Assembly (NCBI GenBank): GCA_014549065.1
Contig: JACDOX010000038.1
Location: 5,156,547 to 5,220,546 of the forward strand
From: Cardinalis cardinalis
Taxonomy: Eukaryota; Chordata; Aves; Passeriformes; Cardinalidae
Reading direction: 5' to 3'
DNA: 64,000 nt
Positions 23,101 to 33,619 of this stretch are shown here, in pieces. Both the position numbers and the translations under genes were made by a program. The notes beneath the pieces were generated by a model. The model was not told where the DNA came from. It searched no databases and was given only the letters and a program-made list of their open reading frames with translations. The number at the start of each line of letters is the position of its first letter. The stretch's first letter is position 1.

Positions 23101-26100
23101 ACATTTTTCTCTGTATTCTACAGTGGAAGAAACACAGCAATTATTCCATACCTTGTCTGTATGCAGTGTCAGGCTGGCTGCTGGCTTACCTACAGCCATG
23201 TCCCACAAAATCACTGTGTTGTCAGCAGAGGCACTTGCTAAAACATTCCTAATAATGGAACAAAAATTAGTTTTAAAATTCTTTCTACAGATACAAAGAA
23301 ATAATGGTCAAAAATCCAAAATACACACAGTGCCCAATTGTGACAATAAGTACACTGTGGTCTATAGATGATTCCTCTCAAGCCTGAGGGATAACTCACT
23401 AAAGGCAATTCTAAGTTTTAAGTAAAGATTATAAATAGGCTATATTACATTACATTATAGAACACTTATAACAATGACAGCTCTGCTTCTATTTCCCCTG
23501 ACATTACTTACAATACCATTTACTCAAAGATTTCTCAAACAAAACAAAGTAATAAAGGCATTGAAGCACATTCTTTCCTTTGACATTGACTAGTATTTTG
23601 AAACACTACCTATGCTACTTTGTTCTGTTTGCATATTCATGCAGCCAAGAACCTGACAAACCTGTTTGTGAAATATTTTGCTCTTTAATATCTGTTTATA
23701 TTCCTACTGAAGACACAACACTAAATCCTTTGTAGACTGCTGAATATAACCACTAAAATTTCAGTTAGTTTACAGACTCCATAATTCAACTTGAATTTGA
23801 CCAACTGTGTTAACAGCAATAAAAACAGCTTAAAAGTTTTATCAGAAAAAACCAAATCAAAACATCCCTAAATGCCTGTCAAGCAAACACTACATTTCCT
23901 ATAACTGCTTCATTGCTCTTAAAATCATATTTATTACCTCAATATGTTGTTTCTGATTGAAACTGTTCCCCCTCCCCTTTTTATATTAAGTGTTTCTGAC
24001 TGCAAGAGTTAACATTCTCCTGGAAATGCTGTTTCCCCAAGCAATGTTACAAAGGAAAGTTAAGAAAATGCATAATGAAGACTGTAAGAACATTTTACAG
24101 TAATACCACTATGACCCACAGGCAGAAAGTTATTTGCGGAGAGTTGTCACAACATGCCTTGCTTAAAACAAAGAAATGACAATAAAACATTTTATATACA
24201 AGCTGCTCCAAGGAGCTCCTTGTTTTCTCTACAAGCTGCCCACTTCAGGGCTAGTTTTATTTCCTGAAAGACCTACCAGTATCAATGAATTTGTAACTCA
24301 GCACATTACAGAATTATGCATTTCAAACTTAACTACTGAAGTCATAATTTTTTTTCATCCTTGTCTGCATTATCACCAGACTATTCCTAGGTACACGAAA
24401 GCTCCTCTTTTGTAAGAGTGATGGACTGATCACTGTCACTGTGCATATGTGTCTAATTTAAGAACACTACATTAAGAGTGCAATTTATATACATTTACTG
24501 AGGTCTGTGTGGGTGTTTTCTTCATCAGTATCTAGATAAGAACACAGTACAAGGGAAGGCTCACACCTGCTCATCAGAATATTCAGAGTTGTCCGTGTAC
24601 ATGTTCAAAGGCAGAGGCATTTATGACAGAAGAAAAAAAAAATCAGCCTGTGCCTAACTGAAGCAGTTTCAAGACCCCTGCTGAGGATCCTCTGACAGAT
24701 GAAATGCTAACAACAACCTAAGTGATAAAAAACCAGCAGCATCTTTACTTCAGTCANAACACTGTCCTTGACCTCTGCCCCAGCATGGGCCAGCTTTGTG
24801 CTGCTTCTATAGCAGCACTTCATTTCTAGTTAATTCAGGCAATTTTCTCTGCCTAGAGGCCAGAGGCATTTCTGTAACTGAGCTATTAGGGCTTTTACAC
24901 TCTCTTTCCTGTTCACAGTTCTGAGGCAAAAGCCAGAAGGAAAATAAAGCCAAAACAGAATAGCAAGGACTTTCTACTATAAATCTACTTGTCTCTGTTG
25001 AAATGGTGGTTTAGGCCACTGGCAGACCAGCATAGCTCAGGGCAGCCCTTCTGCTTCTCCAGTTTGAACAAGTGAAATGTAGACAATTTATCAAATGGCT
25101 CACACCCACCTTTGCCCTGCCCTCATCTGGACAACCTGCAAATCAAAAATGACCTGCAGCAACATACAAGTATTAAAAATAAATAAATAAAGAACTCTAG
25201 TTAAAAAAAAATTTTAAAAGGAGTGTATTTTTAAGAATGCATTAATTTCAGCAGTGCTTTCAAGCTTTTGATTATGTGTGAAAACTGTTTGCCTAATTGA
25301 GACTGCAATTTTCTAACACCCATTGTTATTCAAGTATTCTTTTACCTGCTTTGTTTATTCCATGAAAGATCAAGCACAGCATCAGTATGTCCTTCAGTCC
25401 CTTCTGAAGATAAACTCTGTGTACACACATGACATAAACAGACTTTTGAAAATTACAGCTTCAGTGCAAATCAAGCATTACTCCACATTAGGATGAATTC
25501 CCTAAAGCCTTCACAAACAGCTTCATATTAAATTACTCTCACTTGCTGCAACACAGCTTTTGAGAGAACCATCTCTGCACCACCTGCACCCTGCCTCCTA
25601 CCCTGGATCGCAGACTGCTCCAGCTGCTGGGTTTACAGAACTGGTTATTCCCTCCAGGCTAGTAAAAGAAATCTCATTATTTCCAGCTAATGTGCAACTT
25701 CTTCAGCTTCTTTCTAAACTCTCCTGGCAGNTCCCTCTCTCTCCTCCCAATTAACTGAGCTTGGGTCCTTGCAACTGCCAGTTCCTGCAACTTCTAATTT
25801 TAAATAGTTAAGATTCAAAGTTTACTGGGATACCACCCCACCCCTGTTCTGCTCTTAATTCCAGGCTTTAGTTATTTAGAGAACAATTAGCATTTAAAAT
25901 ATTGTAGGGAGGAAAAAAGAAGGCATCATCCCTCCAATAAATTTCCTCCATCCAACCAGGTAAACCTTTTTGCAACACTTACTTTCTTTCCTTTCTTTTT
26001 CTTCTTTTTCTCTTTCTTGCCTCCAAGAGAAAAGACTGGTTCCAAGGATTCTACTACATCAAGGTCCCAAATGTCAATGACTGAGGTCATGTTACCCACT

Positions 26101-29100
26101 GCAACATAATTTCCTACAAACAAAAAACCAAATGCAACCACATTTATTTAGTTATGAAACAGTCTATTTGGCAATCCAGCTGTTCCTTATTTCTTTGGTT
26201 AAGTAAAATTTATGTGCCACAATATTCTATTTGAATGTATTTATTTTTAAAACTGGCAAGGAGCTATTTAAATATATCAGCTGACAGCAGATGTTGCCAG
26301 AAAAAAATTTACTTGCTCTCCTTCCCCTTCAGTACAAGTAACTGTTTAAACAAGCTGTATAAAGTTGCATGTTTTGTTTGTTTTTGAAAGGAAAAAAACA
26401 AACAAAACTAAACCACGTCCCTGTACTATGGAAGAAAAGAATCTGAGAAACACAGGAAAAATGTTACTAAATACATAAATATATAAAATATATGTAAATT
26501 TTGCTGTGGTTTACATTTAATTAACTGCACTGGACATAAAGAAATTTAACAAAAGCAACCTTTCGTTTGCAAACAGAAAATAAAGCAGATTTTAGAGATT
26601 GCTCTGGTCTGCTGACAATAACTTAATTTTTGCAATAAAATCAGTATTTTTTAAAAGCATTTGTTACAGCAGCATTACTGAGATGACTGTATCACCAAGG
26701 AAAAATACCTGATATTAACATCTTGGTTATCTCAAGTCAATATTATCTTGACATTAACATTGATTTTATTTCTTTGTACTGCAGGAAGAATTTATTTAGT
26801 GACAACATTACACTTACACGCTTTTCAAGCAAAAAATTCTTTAACTGGACACTGAGAGTATCCTTTGTAATTTACCTGTTGATTCATCTGGACTAGGATC
26901 AAAATTCAACCACTCCAGACTCAGAGGGTAAGCAGGCAAGATAATGTCATGATGGACATAAAATGAGTCCTCTTCATGATTATAAACTGAAAAATAATTA
27001 ACGTTATGCAAGATATCAGTGAAGAGGGAAAGCAAAAAACTATGAGCAGGTCACTTCTACAAAAGGCAGTTGTGGAAAAAACAAAATTCTCAAGGAGATT
27101 TAGACGGAAAATTCACAGAGTCTTCAGAGGTTTACTGTACAGGTCAGACCCTCTACAAATGTTGTAACTCACAGAATTACACAAAATAAACATTCGTCTG
27201 TGTACTTTAGATAAAGGTGTGACAAGTTCAGTCAAGGTTCAATACTTTTACTTTGTTTATAAGATCTCTTCATAATATGTGCTCCATATCCAGCACTTTC
27301 TGCATCAGGATACATTCATTTTACAGGATTAGCAATCAAAAAAAAATATTCCACATGGAGATGAAAGGGAAATTAGGGTAAAAAGACAAACCAGAGAAAG
27401 GTGAAGAAGTCATAAGTCACCTTTAGCAGATGGTAACTGAGATACAGGTAAAGTTTTGGTAAAGCAGCCATTTACTAAATACAAATTCACTGTAGCCAGC
27501 TATTTTTCTCCTAAAAATAACTTACCAATTGGACAGCAGAGAAAACCCATTAATTATTTTAATAACATCCTATCACACACACAGAATCACAGTGCACGTG
27601 ACAGATGTTCAGATACTAACTGAAGTCTCCAGTTAACTAAGTTATCTTAGTAGTCAACTAAGACAAGGTTACCCAATTTAAGAAACTGCAGAAGCCTTTG
27701 CTATTGTTCTGTAAGTTTATATTGGGCATAAACTTACAGTTAATAAAATTTGTAAACACCTCCAGACATAGAAAATGCCACATGCTGGTATCTGAGGAGA
27801 TGCTTTCACACATTTTGGTCTTGTTGGTTGCTTACAATGAAATACTTTGCCTACAGAAACACNGACCACAGCACAAGCGGCCAGAAACATTCCCAAAAAG
27901 AACCACAGTAAGCAAAGATGATAATGTCAGCATGTTCAGTAGTATTTATCGGCTGCAACATAAAAATTTTTACACAGCAAAAGTAAACCTATTTCTAGAA
28001 CAAGCAGTATTCAGGCCCTATTAGGGATTATCTCTCCTAGACCATGATGATAAAGGTGCTGGTTCTTCTAATCCCAGCAGTGGAAAGCCCACTGAAAGAA
28101 GCAAGGAGAAAGCTAAATTAAAAAAAAAAAAAACAAAAAACCAACCAAACAAAAAACTAACAAAAAAACAAACTAACAAAAAAACCCCAAACCACTAGAG
28201 GATGCTTGCAGGATATGGAAAGTAAGACTGGAATGAAGAGCATATGCTCAGACAATAAAAATGCCATCGTATTTCCTAAAAGTTTTAAGAGATGAAATAA
28301 GGAAATGAATTGCTATCCAGCCTGAAAGAAGCAAGCTATTCTTTAAATAACAATAACTACACAGGAAATACTCTAGTCCTGAAAAGCAGCTAAAGCACCA
28401 TGATATGGAAAAGGACAAAACACAAGGCAGAGGTAGAGAAAAATCCTTCTCAAAACCAACCCACTCTCTTTTCAACACAGCCACGTGGCACATGCTAGGC
28501 AAGACATTTCCTATGTTCACTGTTTTACTCACCATGGACCTCCAAACTACAGCAGTCTTTATCAACTCTGCCACAAAGGACAAGATTGTCACTGGGTTTA
28601 ATCAANAAGTCCTCTTGTTCATATTGCTCCTAAACAGCAAAAAGAGAAGACGAGGGGTGTTGAGCAAAGCACACCAAAGCATGAAACTACACATGCTCAA
28701 AAGCTGCAATCAGTAATTTTGAACCCCAGCTGAAAATACTCAAAAATCACTCCAATGCCCACCCATCTAAAACCATGTTATGGCGCTGAACAGAGAAAAG
28801 CAAGAACCAGATCCAATTCTTGGGAGAGTGAATAGTCCTTAAATTAGACTTTTGAAGGACTTTATGTGAACATAGGTGGGTTTGTAGAGGTGTTTAATTA
28901 CCAAATATAATTAAACAATATATATTATCAATATACACACATTTCAAGGCTATCCTGATGAAGCTGATTGATGAAAAGAAAATCATCAGGAGTTTACAAA
29001 CACAGGTGATTTCCCTTGTGCTCCTGTGCCTTGACCACTTATATAATATAACAGCATTTTACCCAATAACAAGGCTCCAGCTGCTCCTCACATCCACAAA

Positions 29101-32100
29101 ATACTTCCACTGTCTACTTCCTGGAAAATATTTCCCAAGANGTACTGCCAACAGCACTACCAGGCATTCAGCTGTACCAGAACAGATGTAACCTCTTATC
29201 TGATTTTCATCATTACTGAGGAATGGAAGGAACTTGGGAATTTTTGTTGTGAAAAATTAAGAACTATACAGAAGTCAACAATCTTACACAGAGTACCATC
29301 CTTCCCATCTTCAACACACACAAGACTTTGTGGACTTCTCATTGTAAGCTTTTGTTTTGTTTTTTTTTTAATTCACTTCAAGCATACTTCAATATTTGAA
29401 TTCTATCAAGTCCTGCAATTCTTTGAATTCACTTAAGGTCATGCAATACATAGTCTTCAACAGTTCCAGTAGTAAATATCAAATGACAACAGAAAATGCA
29501 CATTGAAGAACTTTCAGAATTTGGGCAAGGAACTTGAGCATAGGAAGAAAAGCTTGCTTTTCTTTTGAGAAAAAAGGTGTTCATTTTCTGTATGTCTACA
29601 AACCCANCTTCTGCAAAGATGTTCCCCATCTAACAGTGGAAACTCACACAGCCAGAAGGAGCCAATGACACAATACTATTTAGATAGATAGATAGACAGA
29701 CAGATGTATGTACATACACACACACACATATATATACACAGAACATTGATATATTAGATGCCTTGCCTGAGTCCAGAGTCCACCTCAGCCCGATTTCTTA
29801 CAGAGACTGGTGGAAGGTGCAAGAGTCTCGTAATCTGCGAAATATTCTAATTTTGGCCACTAGCCGCCTGAGACTTATTATTTTCTATGACCCACTAGGC
29901 AGGTGAAAACCCACTCCGTGCACAGAAGTGCATGATTTAAGTAAGGAGCCAGTTCACCTTAACCTCCCACTTAAATGCAAAAGGCACAGAAAGAAGGGAC
30001 TGCACAAAGCAACCTTAAAATAAAAGAGCACCATCCAACCAAAACTCTGGCACACCTTTGAAAAAGGACTGCAAGCATTTAAACACCCCAAGGCAGAGTG
30101 GAAAATTTAAATGATTTTAAAGTTTGTGCAGTTTAAGATAATTAACATTTTTAAAGTACTCACAGTGGTTTTTAGAGTGATGTAAGGATCGTTTTCATTG
30201 CTCCCATATACTGCCAGAGTAGCCAAGGAGTCTCCAAGTTTTAAATCACCTAGATGGGAATTTCAGAACACTTTTTATACATGTCTGTAACAGGCAAAGT
30301 TAGAAACTCCTGTACCAATATCTGTATAACCTATACAGCAAAGTATCAGGAGTGGGCTACATGAACTTCCAAGTTTCAAACATAAGCAACTTGGTAAAAT
30401 AAACTGCTTAGTTCTTCCAGGGACTTCTGCTGCTCTGCTCCAGCACTACAGCAGTCAGAGTGACCTTTCCAACATGAACCTGATCTTAGTGTCATCAAGG
30501 GGGACACTGAACTGTTTCCCTCAATAAATGACTTCCCAAGATGGGACAAGCAAATCACTAAAACTGTGAATTTCTAAAACTTAACACAGTGTAGCCTTAG
30601 GATATTAAAGCCTTCAGTACAACAAGAAGTGGAAAGGTTCTTCACCTACACTGCACATCTGACACACAAATTTTTCTTACCCGTGTATTCCTCTGCATCA
30701 TAATTGTCCAAATCATATTCATCCAGTTCATGATCAGACAGCTCTTCATTGTTTTGGGAAGGCTTAGTGCTGCTGCCAGGCATGGGTGCATTCGTGTCAC
30801 CTGCTGTCTGGCCCTCATCACTGCCACCAGGACCATCCCTGTGGAAAGATCACAGCCCTGAGAAATCGTGGCAGACACACAGAACACTTCCAGGGGGCTG
30901 CTGGTGAGATTTCAGCACACAGTCCCAGCTGCTCACGTGGCTTTCAAGTCTTTATGCCAATAATTTCGAAATCCATTCACTCCTTCTGGAGCCTTTCCTA
31001 AAGTACAAGACATCTGTAACTCTCAGGCTTTCAGAGGAAGTTTTTCCTTGAAAGTTTTCATGACAAAACATGGCATATATTTTCCTCAACAAGGTAAACT
31101 GTGTATGCAAGTCCCTTTCTCTTACATGTTTTTTGTGGATACAAAGCTCTCAATCTAAATTCTGTGCATTCCTGCCTTTCTTTTCTCCACTCAGAGGCAT
31201 GGCCATGTGTGAGAATTCCCACATTTCTTCAAGCTTTTTAAGACCTAATTTCCTCATACTTCCAATAATTAAGCAAAGTAAAAATAACATAGATTAACAT
31301 TCATTAGGTAAGGTCACACTGTGGATTCTTCTTATGGGGTAAACCATGCAACATCTAGAAAAATCAGAAGTTTGTGGCATCAATTCTACATGCAAGGAAT
31401 TCAGGAGAAGCAAATGAACATTAAAGACTGTTTGAGAAGATATCAAACACACAGGATGTCCCAATGGAGCATGTTCCAAAGAAACTCACCCCTGCTCAAC
31501 ACACCGTATTTCTGTCCTGCACACAAAGTTCCCAAGCAACAATGAGCCAAGGCTGTTCTCAGATATAGCTTCTAAATTAAATATCAGAAACTTAATTTTC
31601 CTAATTTGTTCAGTAAAACAAACACTTCACATTAGCAACACAGCAAGAGACGAATAACAAGGCAATTAAAAAAAATAACCAAATCCAAGTTTGATTTGTG
31701 ATCTTTGGAAAGGGAAAAAAGTGAGGTGTTGCAACAAATTCTGCAAAGTACAACAAATTATAAATAGATCAGCTGTTTCAGATGGTCTTCATACTTCCAT
31801 CCTGAAGTTTTATAGCATGCATAAAAAACAGCACCTCAAATCTTTCCATGCTTTTGAAATTGCAAGAGAAAGGAAATCACTCAGAAAACCAAAAACTTTC
31901 ACATAGAAAGGGGGAACAAATAACTCCACAGAAAACAGAAACATTAATCAGTTAAGAAATTAACACGATGTGAGAATCTTCCAAATGTTTACAATTATTT
32001 TGGAACCATTAAATAACCAAAACCAGAAAAAACAGAATAAAATACATCCCTGGCACAANACACTCTGTAGTGTATCAGTAGCGTCACTGATACATCCAAC

Positions 32101-33208
32101 AGAAACAGAGTGGACAATATTCATCAAACTATAAAAACTTTTTCTGCTACCTGATGCATCTGTTCAACCACACACACTGCGGCACAACCACACACCCCAC
32201 ATAGCTGAAACACTCAGAAGCCTAAATCTATGAACAGGTCTAACAGAAAATGGAATAAGACCTCAATCCCCCATTCTTTCTAGACAAAAGAAAGACATTT
32301 CTTTCTTGTCTTCTACTGTGTCTCCTAAATATGTCACTTCTTGTATTAGTTTTGTAAATACATCTTTCTTAAAAGCAGAGTGACAAGATTTAACACAACT
32401 ACATAACTAAGGGCTCTCAGNGCTGAGGGGAGAGCTGTGACGCCTCCAGTTTCACTGTGCAACATAAACACACCCCCGAGTGATGTTTTGCTTTTTTTAC
32501 CAAAGCACNAATACCCCGTCACTCTGATCTCTACTGTGCCCTCTCTACCTAGACTGTCCTGCCCCACCCTCGGCATCCTTTTTCCCGGTCAGTTTGGGAC
32601 TCCCATCTCGGTTTGCCACAGTTACAAACCCAGCGCCTTAATTCGCACTGTAGGCGGGAATAGAAGCTCCAGCGAGCGCCAGGCCCCGCCATGCCCATCA
32701 CTGCCAGTGACAGCCCGCAGTGACAGCTGAGGAACCGTTCGCACGTCCACGACGGCAGCACCCGATATTCCCCCCGACCTACCGCACCCGATGTTGCCCC
32801 GCCGGCCCTCCCGGCCGCCAGGCTGCCCTGGCACGGTGTCTCCAGGAGGAATCCGCGCTGCCTGCTGCCGGTCCCCGGTCCTCGGTGCAGCCCCCGGGCT
32901 GCGCTTCCCCCGTGCCCGGGCCGCCCNCTCCCCTCGCCGGCTCTCTGAGCGGCCGAGCAGAGCCCGAGAGTGGCGGCGAGTACCTCCCGCTGCCCCGGCT
33001 CACCCCAGCCTGTCCTGCGCCTCCTCGATGAGACCCTTCAGCTCCTCCTCGCTCAGCTGCACCTGCGGGGCGGACACAGAGGGGTGAGAGGGGCGGCGGG
33101 GGCGAGCGAGTTCCCTCAGCGCGACTCCAGCCCCGGCCCCACCTTGTCGGGCGTCTCCTTGGCCACGCCGCGCCGCACCCAGGCGGCNCAGGGCACGGGG
33201 CCGCTCAT
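17023..33208 (-). CDS. PWP1: PWP1, periodic tryptophan protein 1 homologue (complete, fifteen coding exons)
   Basis: Minus-strand exons in transcript order: 33143-33208, 33004-33062, 30681-30838, 30164-30249, 28533-28629, 26876-26986, 25983-26113, 25346-25416, 23152-23248, 22137-22198, 20306-20417, 18904-18994, 18414-18535, 17869-17974, 17023-17138. All junctions are GT-AG and in phase; 494 residues (human 501). Parts: a short N-terminus, an acidic region with DELDEYDLDNYD, WD repeats with recognisable WDMAVG, IWDI and VWDI closures, a Lys-rich loop (KKEKKKKKKGKK) likely serving as a nuclear signal, and a Ser-rich C-terminus. PWP1 is known as a nuclear/nucleolar WD40 protein supporting rRNA synthesis and chromatin marking. 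Context: convergent with PRDM4, and same strand as ABTB3, as in human. Confidence 0.97.
17869..17974 (-). CDS. PWP1: PWP1 coding exon 14: last WD repeat
   Basis: Acceptor CAG at 17977-17975, donor GTAATG at 17868. Encodes GVLFCAACCPDFPFVFAFGG and EREGLRVWDISKISA, residues 422-456. The GLRVWDI end closes the propeller. Confidence 0.96.
18414..18535 (-). CDS. PWP1: PWP1 coding exon 13
   Basis: Acceptor CAG at 18538-18536, donor GTATAG at 18413. Encodes LQLSSQIKGCLVTSSADKYV and KIWDILGDRPSLVHSRDMKM, residues 382-421, another complete WD-repeat closure. Confidence 0.96.
18904..18994 (-). CDS. PWP1: PWP1 coding exon 12
   Basis: Acceptor TAG at 18997-18995, donor GTAAAT at 18903. Encodes ASTDDGFVYCLDARADKPLF and TLKAHDEEVS, residues 351-380. 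Confidence 0.95.
19632..19850 (+). mobile_element. CR1 LINE fragment
   Basis: Contains GGTTGTCAAGCACTGGCACA, GGGAAGTGGTGGAATC, CCTGGAGGTATTTAAA and GACATGGTTTAGTGG in the order found in the 3' part of avian CR1. Plus orientation, in the PWP1 intron 18995-20305, antisense to PWP1. It is diverged and lacks the terminal 8-mer repeats. Confidence 0.9.
20306..20417 (-). CDS. PWP1: PWP1 coding exon 11
   Basis: Acceptor TAG at 20420-20418, donor GTGAGT at 20305. Encodes SAVLYDCRNPQDSHRVWRFS and GQVERVIWNHFSPCHFL, residues 314-350. Matches human VALYDCRSPDESHRMWRFSG. Confidence 0.96.
20418..22136 (-). other. PWP1: PWP1 intron, no further feature seen
   Basis: About 1.7 kb, AT-rich. No exon, CR1 fragment or RNA gene recognised. 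The neighbouring introns 17139-17868, 17975-18413, 18536-18903, 22199-23151 (with the 22476-22520 gap), 25417-25982, 26114-26875 and 30250-30680 are also empty apart from simple repeats. Confidence 0.6.
22137..22198 (-). CDS. PWP1: PWP1 coding exon 10
   Basis: Acceptor TAG at 22201-22199, donor GTATGT at 22136. Encodes VQTLQFHPFETQTLVSGSFD, residues 293-312, with the Lys codon completed in the next exon. At 62 bases it is one of the smallest exons. Confidence 0.95.
22476..22520. other. Assembly gap inside A-rich sequence (45 N)
   Basis: The N run is bounded on both sides by A- and AAC-rich low-complexity sequence (22451-22475 and 22521-22551), so the gap probably hides a longer poly-A/CAAAA-type tract in a PWP1 intron. 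Confidence 0.85.
23152..23248 (-). CDS. PWP1: PWP1 coding exon 9: WD repeat
   Basis: Acceptor TAG at 23251-23249, donor GTATGG at 23151. Encodes NVLASASADNTVILWDMAVG and KPAASLTLHTDK, residues 261-292. ASASADNTVILWD is a textbook WD-repeat closing strand. Confidence 0.96.
23249..25345 (-). other. PWP1: PWP1 intron, no further feature seen
   Basis: About 2.1 kb of AT-rich sequence between coding exons 9 and 8. No exon-like frame with splice sites and no recognisable transposon fragment. Confidence 0.6.
25346..25416 (-). CDS. PWP1: PWP1 coding exon 8
   Basis: Acceptor CAG at 25419-25417, donor GTAAAA at 25345. Encodes SLSSEGTEGHTDAVLDLSWN and KQS, residues 237-259. The GHTDAVLDLSW phrase is the standard opening of a WD repeat. 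Confidence 0.94.
25983..26113 (-). CDS. PWP1: PWP1 coding exon 7: WD repeat and Lys-rich loop
   Basis: Acceptor TAG at 26116-26114, donor GTAAGT at 25982. Encodes NYVAVGNMTSVIDIWDLD (a WD-repeat end), VVESLEPVFSLGG and then KKEKKKKKKGKK. The Lys run is a probable nuclear or nucleolar localisation segment. Residues 194-236. Confidence 0.95.
26371..26408. repeat. AT-rich perfect inverted repeat
   Basis: GTTTTGTTTGTTTTT (26371-26385) is the exact reverse complement of AAAAACAAACAAAAC (26394-26408), with an 8-base loop. Composition suggests two low-complexity tracts head to head rather than a selected hairpin. Confidence 0.85.
26876..26986 (-). CDS. PWP1: PWP1 coding exon 6
   Basis: Acceptor CAG at 26989-26987, donor GTAAAT at 26875. 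Encodes YNHEEDSFYVHHDIILPAYP and LSLEWLNFDPSPDESTG, residues 157-192, nearly identical to human. Start of the propeller region. Confidence 0.95.
28116..28194. repeat. A/C-rich low-complexity tract
   Basis: Runs of A broken by single or paired C (AAAACAAAAAACC-type). Similar strand-biased tracts lie at 43752-43868 and 46775-46850. Confidence 0.8.
28533..28629 (-). CDS. PWP1: PWP1 coding exon 5
   Basis: Acceptor TAG at 28632-28630, donor GTGAGT at 28532. Encodes EQYEQEDFLIKPSDNLVLCG and RVDKDCCSLEVH, residues 124-155. N at 28606 is a third codon base (T-T-N, Phe in human). Confidence 0.94.
29681..29740. repeat. Compound microsatellite GATA / CAGA / CA / TA
   Basis: TAGA repeats pass into CAGA, then into ACAC and TATA runs within 60 bases in a PWP1 intron. 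Likely length-polymorphic. Confidence 0.9.
30164..30249 (-). CDS. PWP1: PWP1 coding exon 4
   Basis: Acceptor TAG at 30252-30250, donor GTGAGT at 30163. Encodes DLKLGDSLATLAVYGSNEND and PYITLKTT, residues 96-123, matching human LTVYGSNDQDPYVTLKDT. Ends on a codon boundary. Confidence 0.94.
30681..30838 (-). CDS. PWP1: PWP1 coding exon 3: acidic region
   Basis: Acceptor CAG at 30841-30839, donor GTAAGA from 30680. Residues 43-94: a Gly/Ser/Thr-rich stretch and then NNEELSDHELDEYDLDNYDAEEY. Only the acidic end matches human closely; the first half has diverged, as expected for a disordered linker. Confidence 0.92.
30839..33003 (-). other. PWP1: PWP1 second intron
   Basis: About 2.2 kb, changing from AT-rich at the low-coordinate end to CpG-rich as it enters the promoter island (from about 32640). 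No exon or repeat recognised. Confidence 0.6.
33004..33062 (-). CDS. PWP1: PWP1 coding exon 2
   Basis: Separated from exon 1 by an intron of only 80 bases. Encodes VQLSEEELKGLIEEAQDRLG, residues 23-41 plus two bases, a predicted helix matching human VELSKEEVKRLIAEAKEKL. Donor GTGAGC follows. Confidence 0.93.
33143..33208 (-). CDS. PWP1: PWP1 coding exon 1 (start codon)
   Basis: ATG at 33208-33206 in the strong context GCCGCCATGA. Encodes MSGPVP-x-AAWVRRGVAKETPDK, residues 1-22, ending at a donor GTGGGG. N at 33188 is the third base of codon 7 (T-G-N), Cys in human. Extremely GC-rich, inside the CpG island. Confidence 0.93.
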
Positions 33209-33227
33209 GGCGGCACCGCCACCGCCA

Positions 33228-33233
33228 CACGTG
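33228..33233. promoter_or_regulatory. PWP1: E-box CACGTG in PWP1 5' leader/promoter
   Basis: Canonical MYC/MAX or USF site 20 bases upstream of the PWP1 ATG in a CpG-rich setting. It fits a gene serving ribosome production, many of which are MYC-responsive; binding is inference. Confidence 0.6.
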
Positions 33234-33255
33234 CGAGCGGCCCGGCGCGCCGCAG

Positions 33256-33263
33256 TGACGTCA
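33256..33263. promoter_or_regulatory. PWP1: Perfect CRE (TGACGTCA) in PWP1 promoter
   Basis: The full palindromic CREB/ATF site lies 48 bases upstream of the PWP1 ATG, with a second related GACGTCAT at 33311-33318. Paired CREs close to the start are common in CpG-island housekeeping promoters. Occupancy is inference. Confidence 0.75.
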
Positions 33264-33382
33264 CGAGAGCAGCGGCCGCCCGCAACGGCGAGGAACGGGG
33301 AGGGGGCGGAGACGTCATCCCCGCGCGCCGGGGTGGTGGCGCGGCTCCGAGAGATGGGCGGGCCCTGTGGGGGCGGGGCGAG

Positions 33383-33516
33383 NNNNNNNNNNNNNNNNNN
33401 NNNNNNNNNNNNNNNNNNNNNNNNNNNNNNNNNNNNNNNNNNNNNNNNNNNNNNNNNNNNNNNNNNNNNNNNNNNNNNNNNNNNNNNNNNNNNNNNNNNN
33501 NNNNNNNNNNNNNNNN
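33383..33516. other. Assembly gap beside the PWP1 promoter (134 N)
   Basis: The sequence just before the gap (33361-33382) resembles the 21-bp repeat that follows it, so the missing bases are probably more copies of that G-rich minisatellite. Confidence 0.8.
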
Positions 33517-33612
33517 ACGGGCCCTGAGGGGGCGGGGACGGGCCCTGAGGGGGCGGGGACGGGCCCTGAGGGGGCGGGGACGGGCCCTGAGGGGGCGGGG
33601 ACGGGCCCTGAA
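33517..33612. repeat. 21-bp GC-rich minisatellite
   Basis: Four perfect copies (33517-33537, 33538-33558, 33559-33579, 33580-33600) of a unit starting ACGGGCCCTGAG and ending GGGGCGGGG, then a degenerate fifth. Each unit holds a GGGCGGGG Sp1-type box and several G-runs, so G-quadruplex formation is possible. Confidence 0.95.
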
Positions 33613-33619
33613 GGGCCGG

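Larger units (their letters stand above)
26987..30163 (-). other. PWP1: PWP1 introns around coding exon 5
   Basis: Two introns (26987-28532 and 28630-30163) flank the exon at 28533-28629. They hold an A/C-rich tract and a compound microsatellite, listed separately, and nothing else recognised. Confidence 0.55.

Noticed and set aside
26371..26408. 15-bp inverted repeat considered as a functional hairpin
   Set aside because: Made only of G/T and A/C low-complexity runs common elsewhere in the window, so chance pairing of such tracts explains it.
28116..28194. A/C-rich tract considered as a processed pseudogene tail
   Set aside because: No gene-like sequence lies before it and similar tracts recur without any insert.
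32970..33527. Long GC-rich open frame on the strand opposite PWP1 exon 1
   Set aside because: Open only because CpG-rich DNA has few stops; it overlaps true PWP1 exons on the other strand and runs into the gap.
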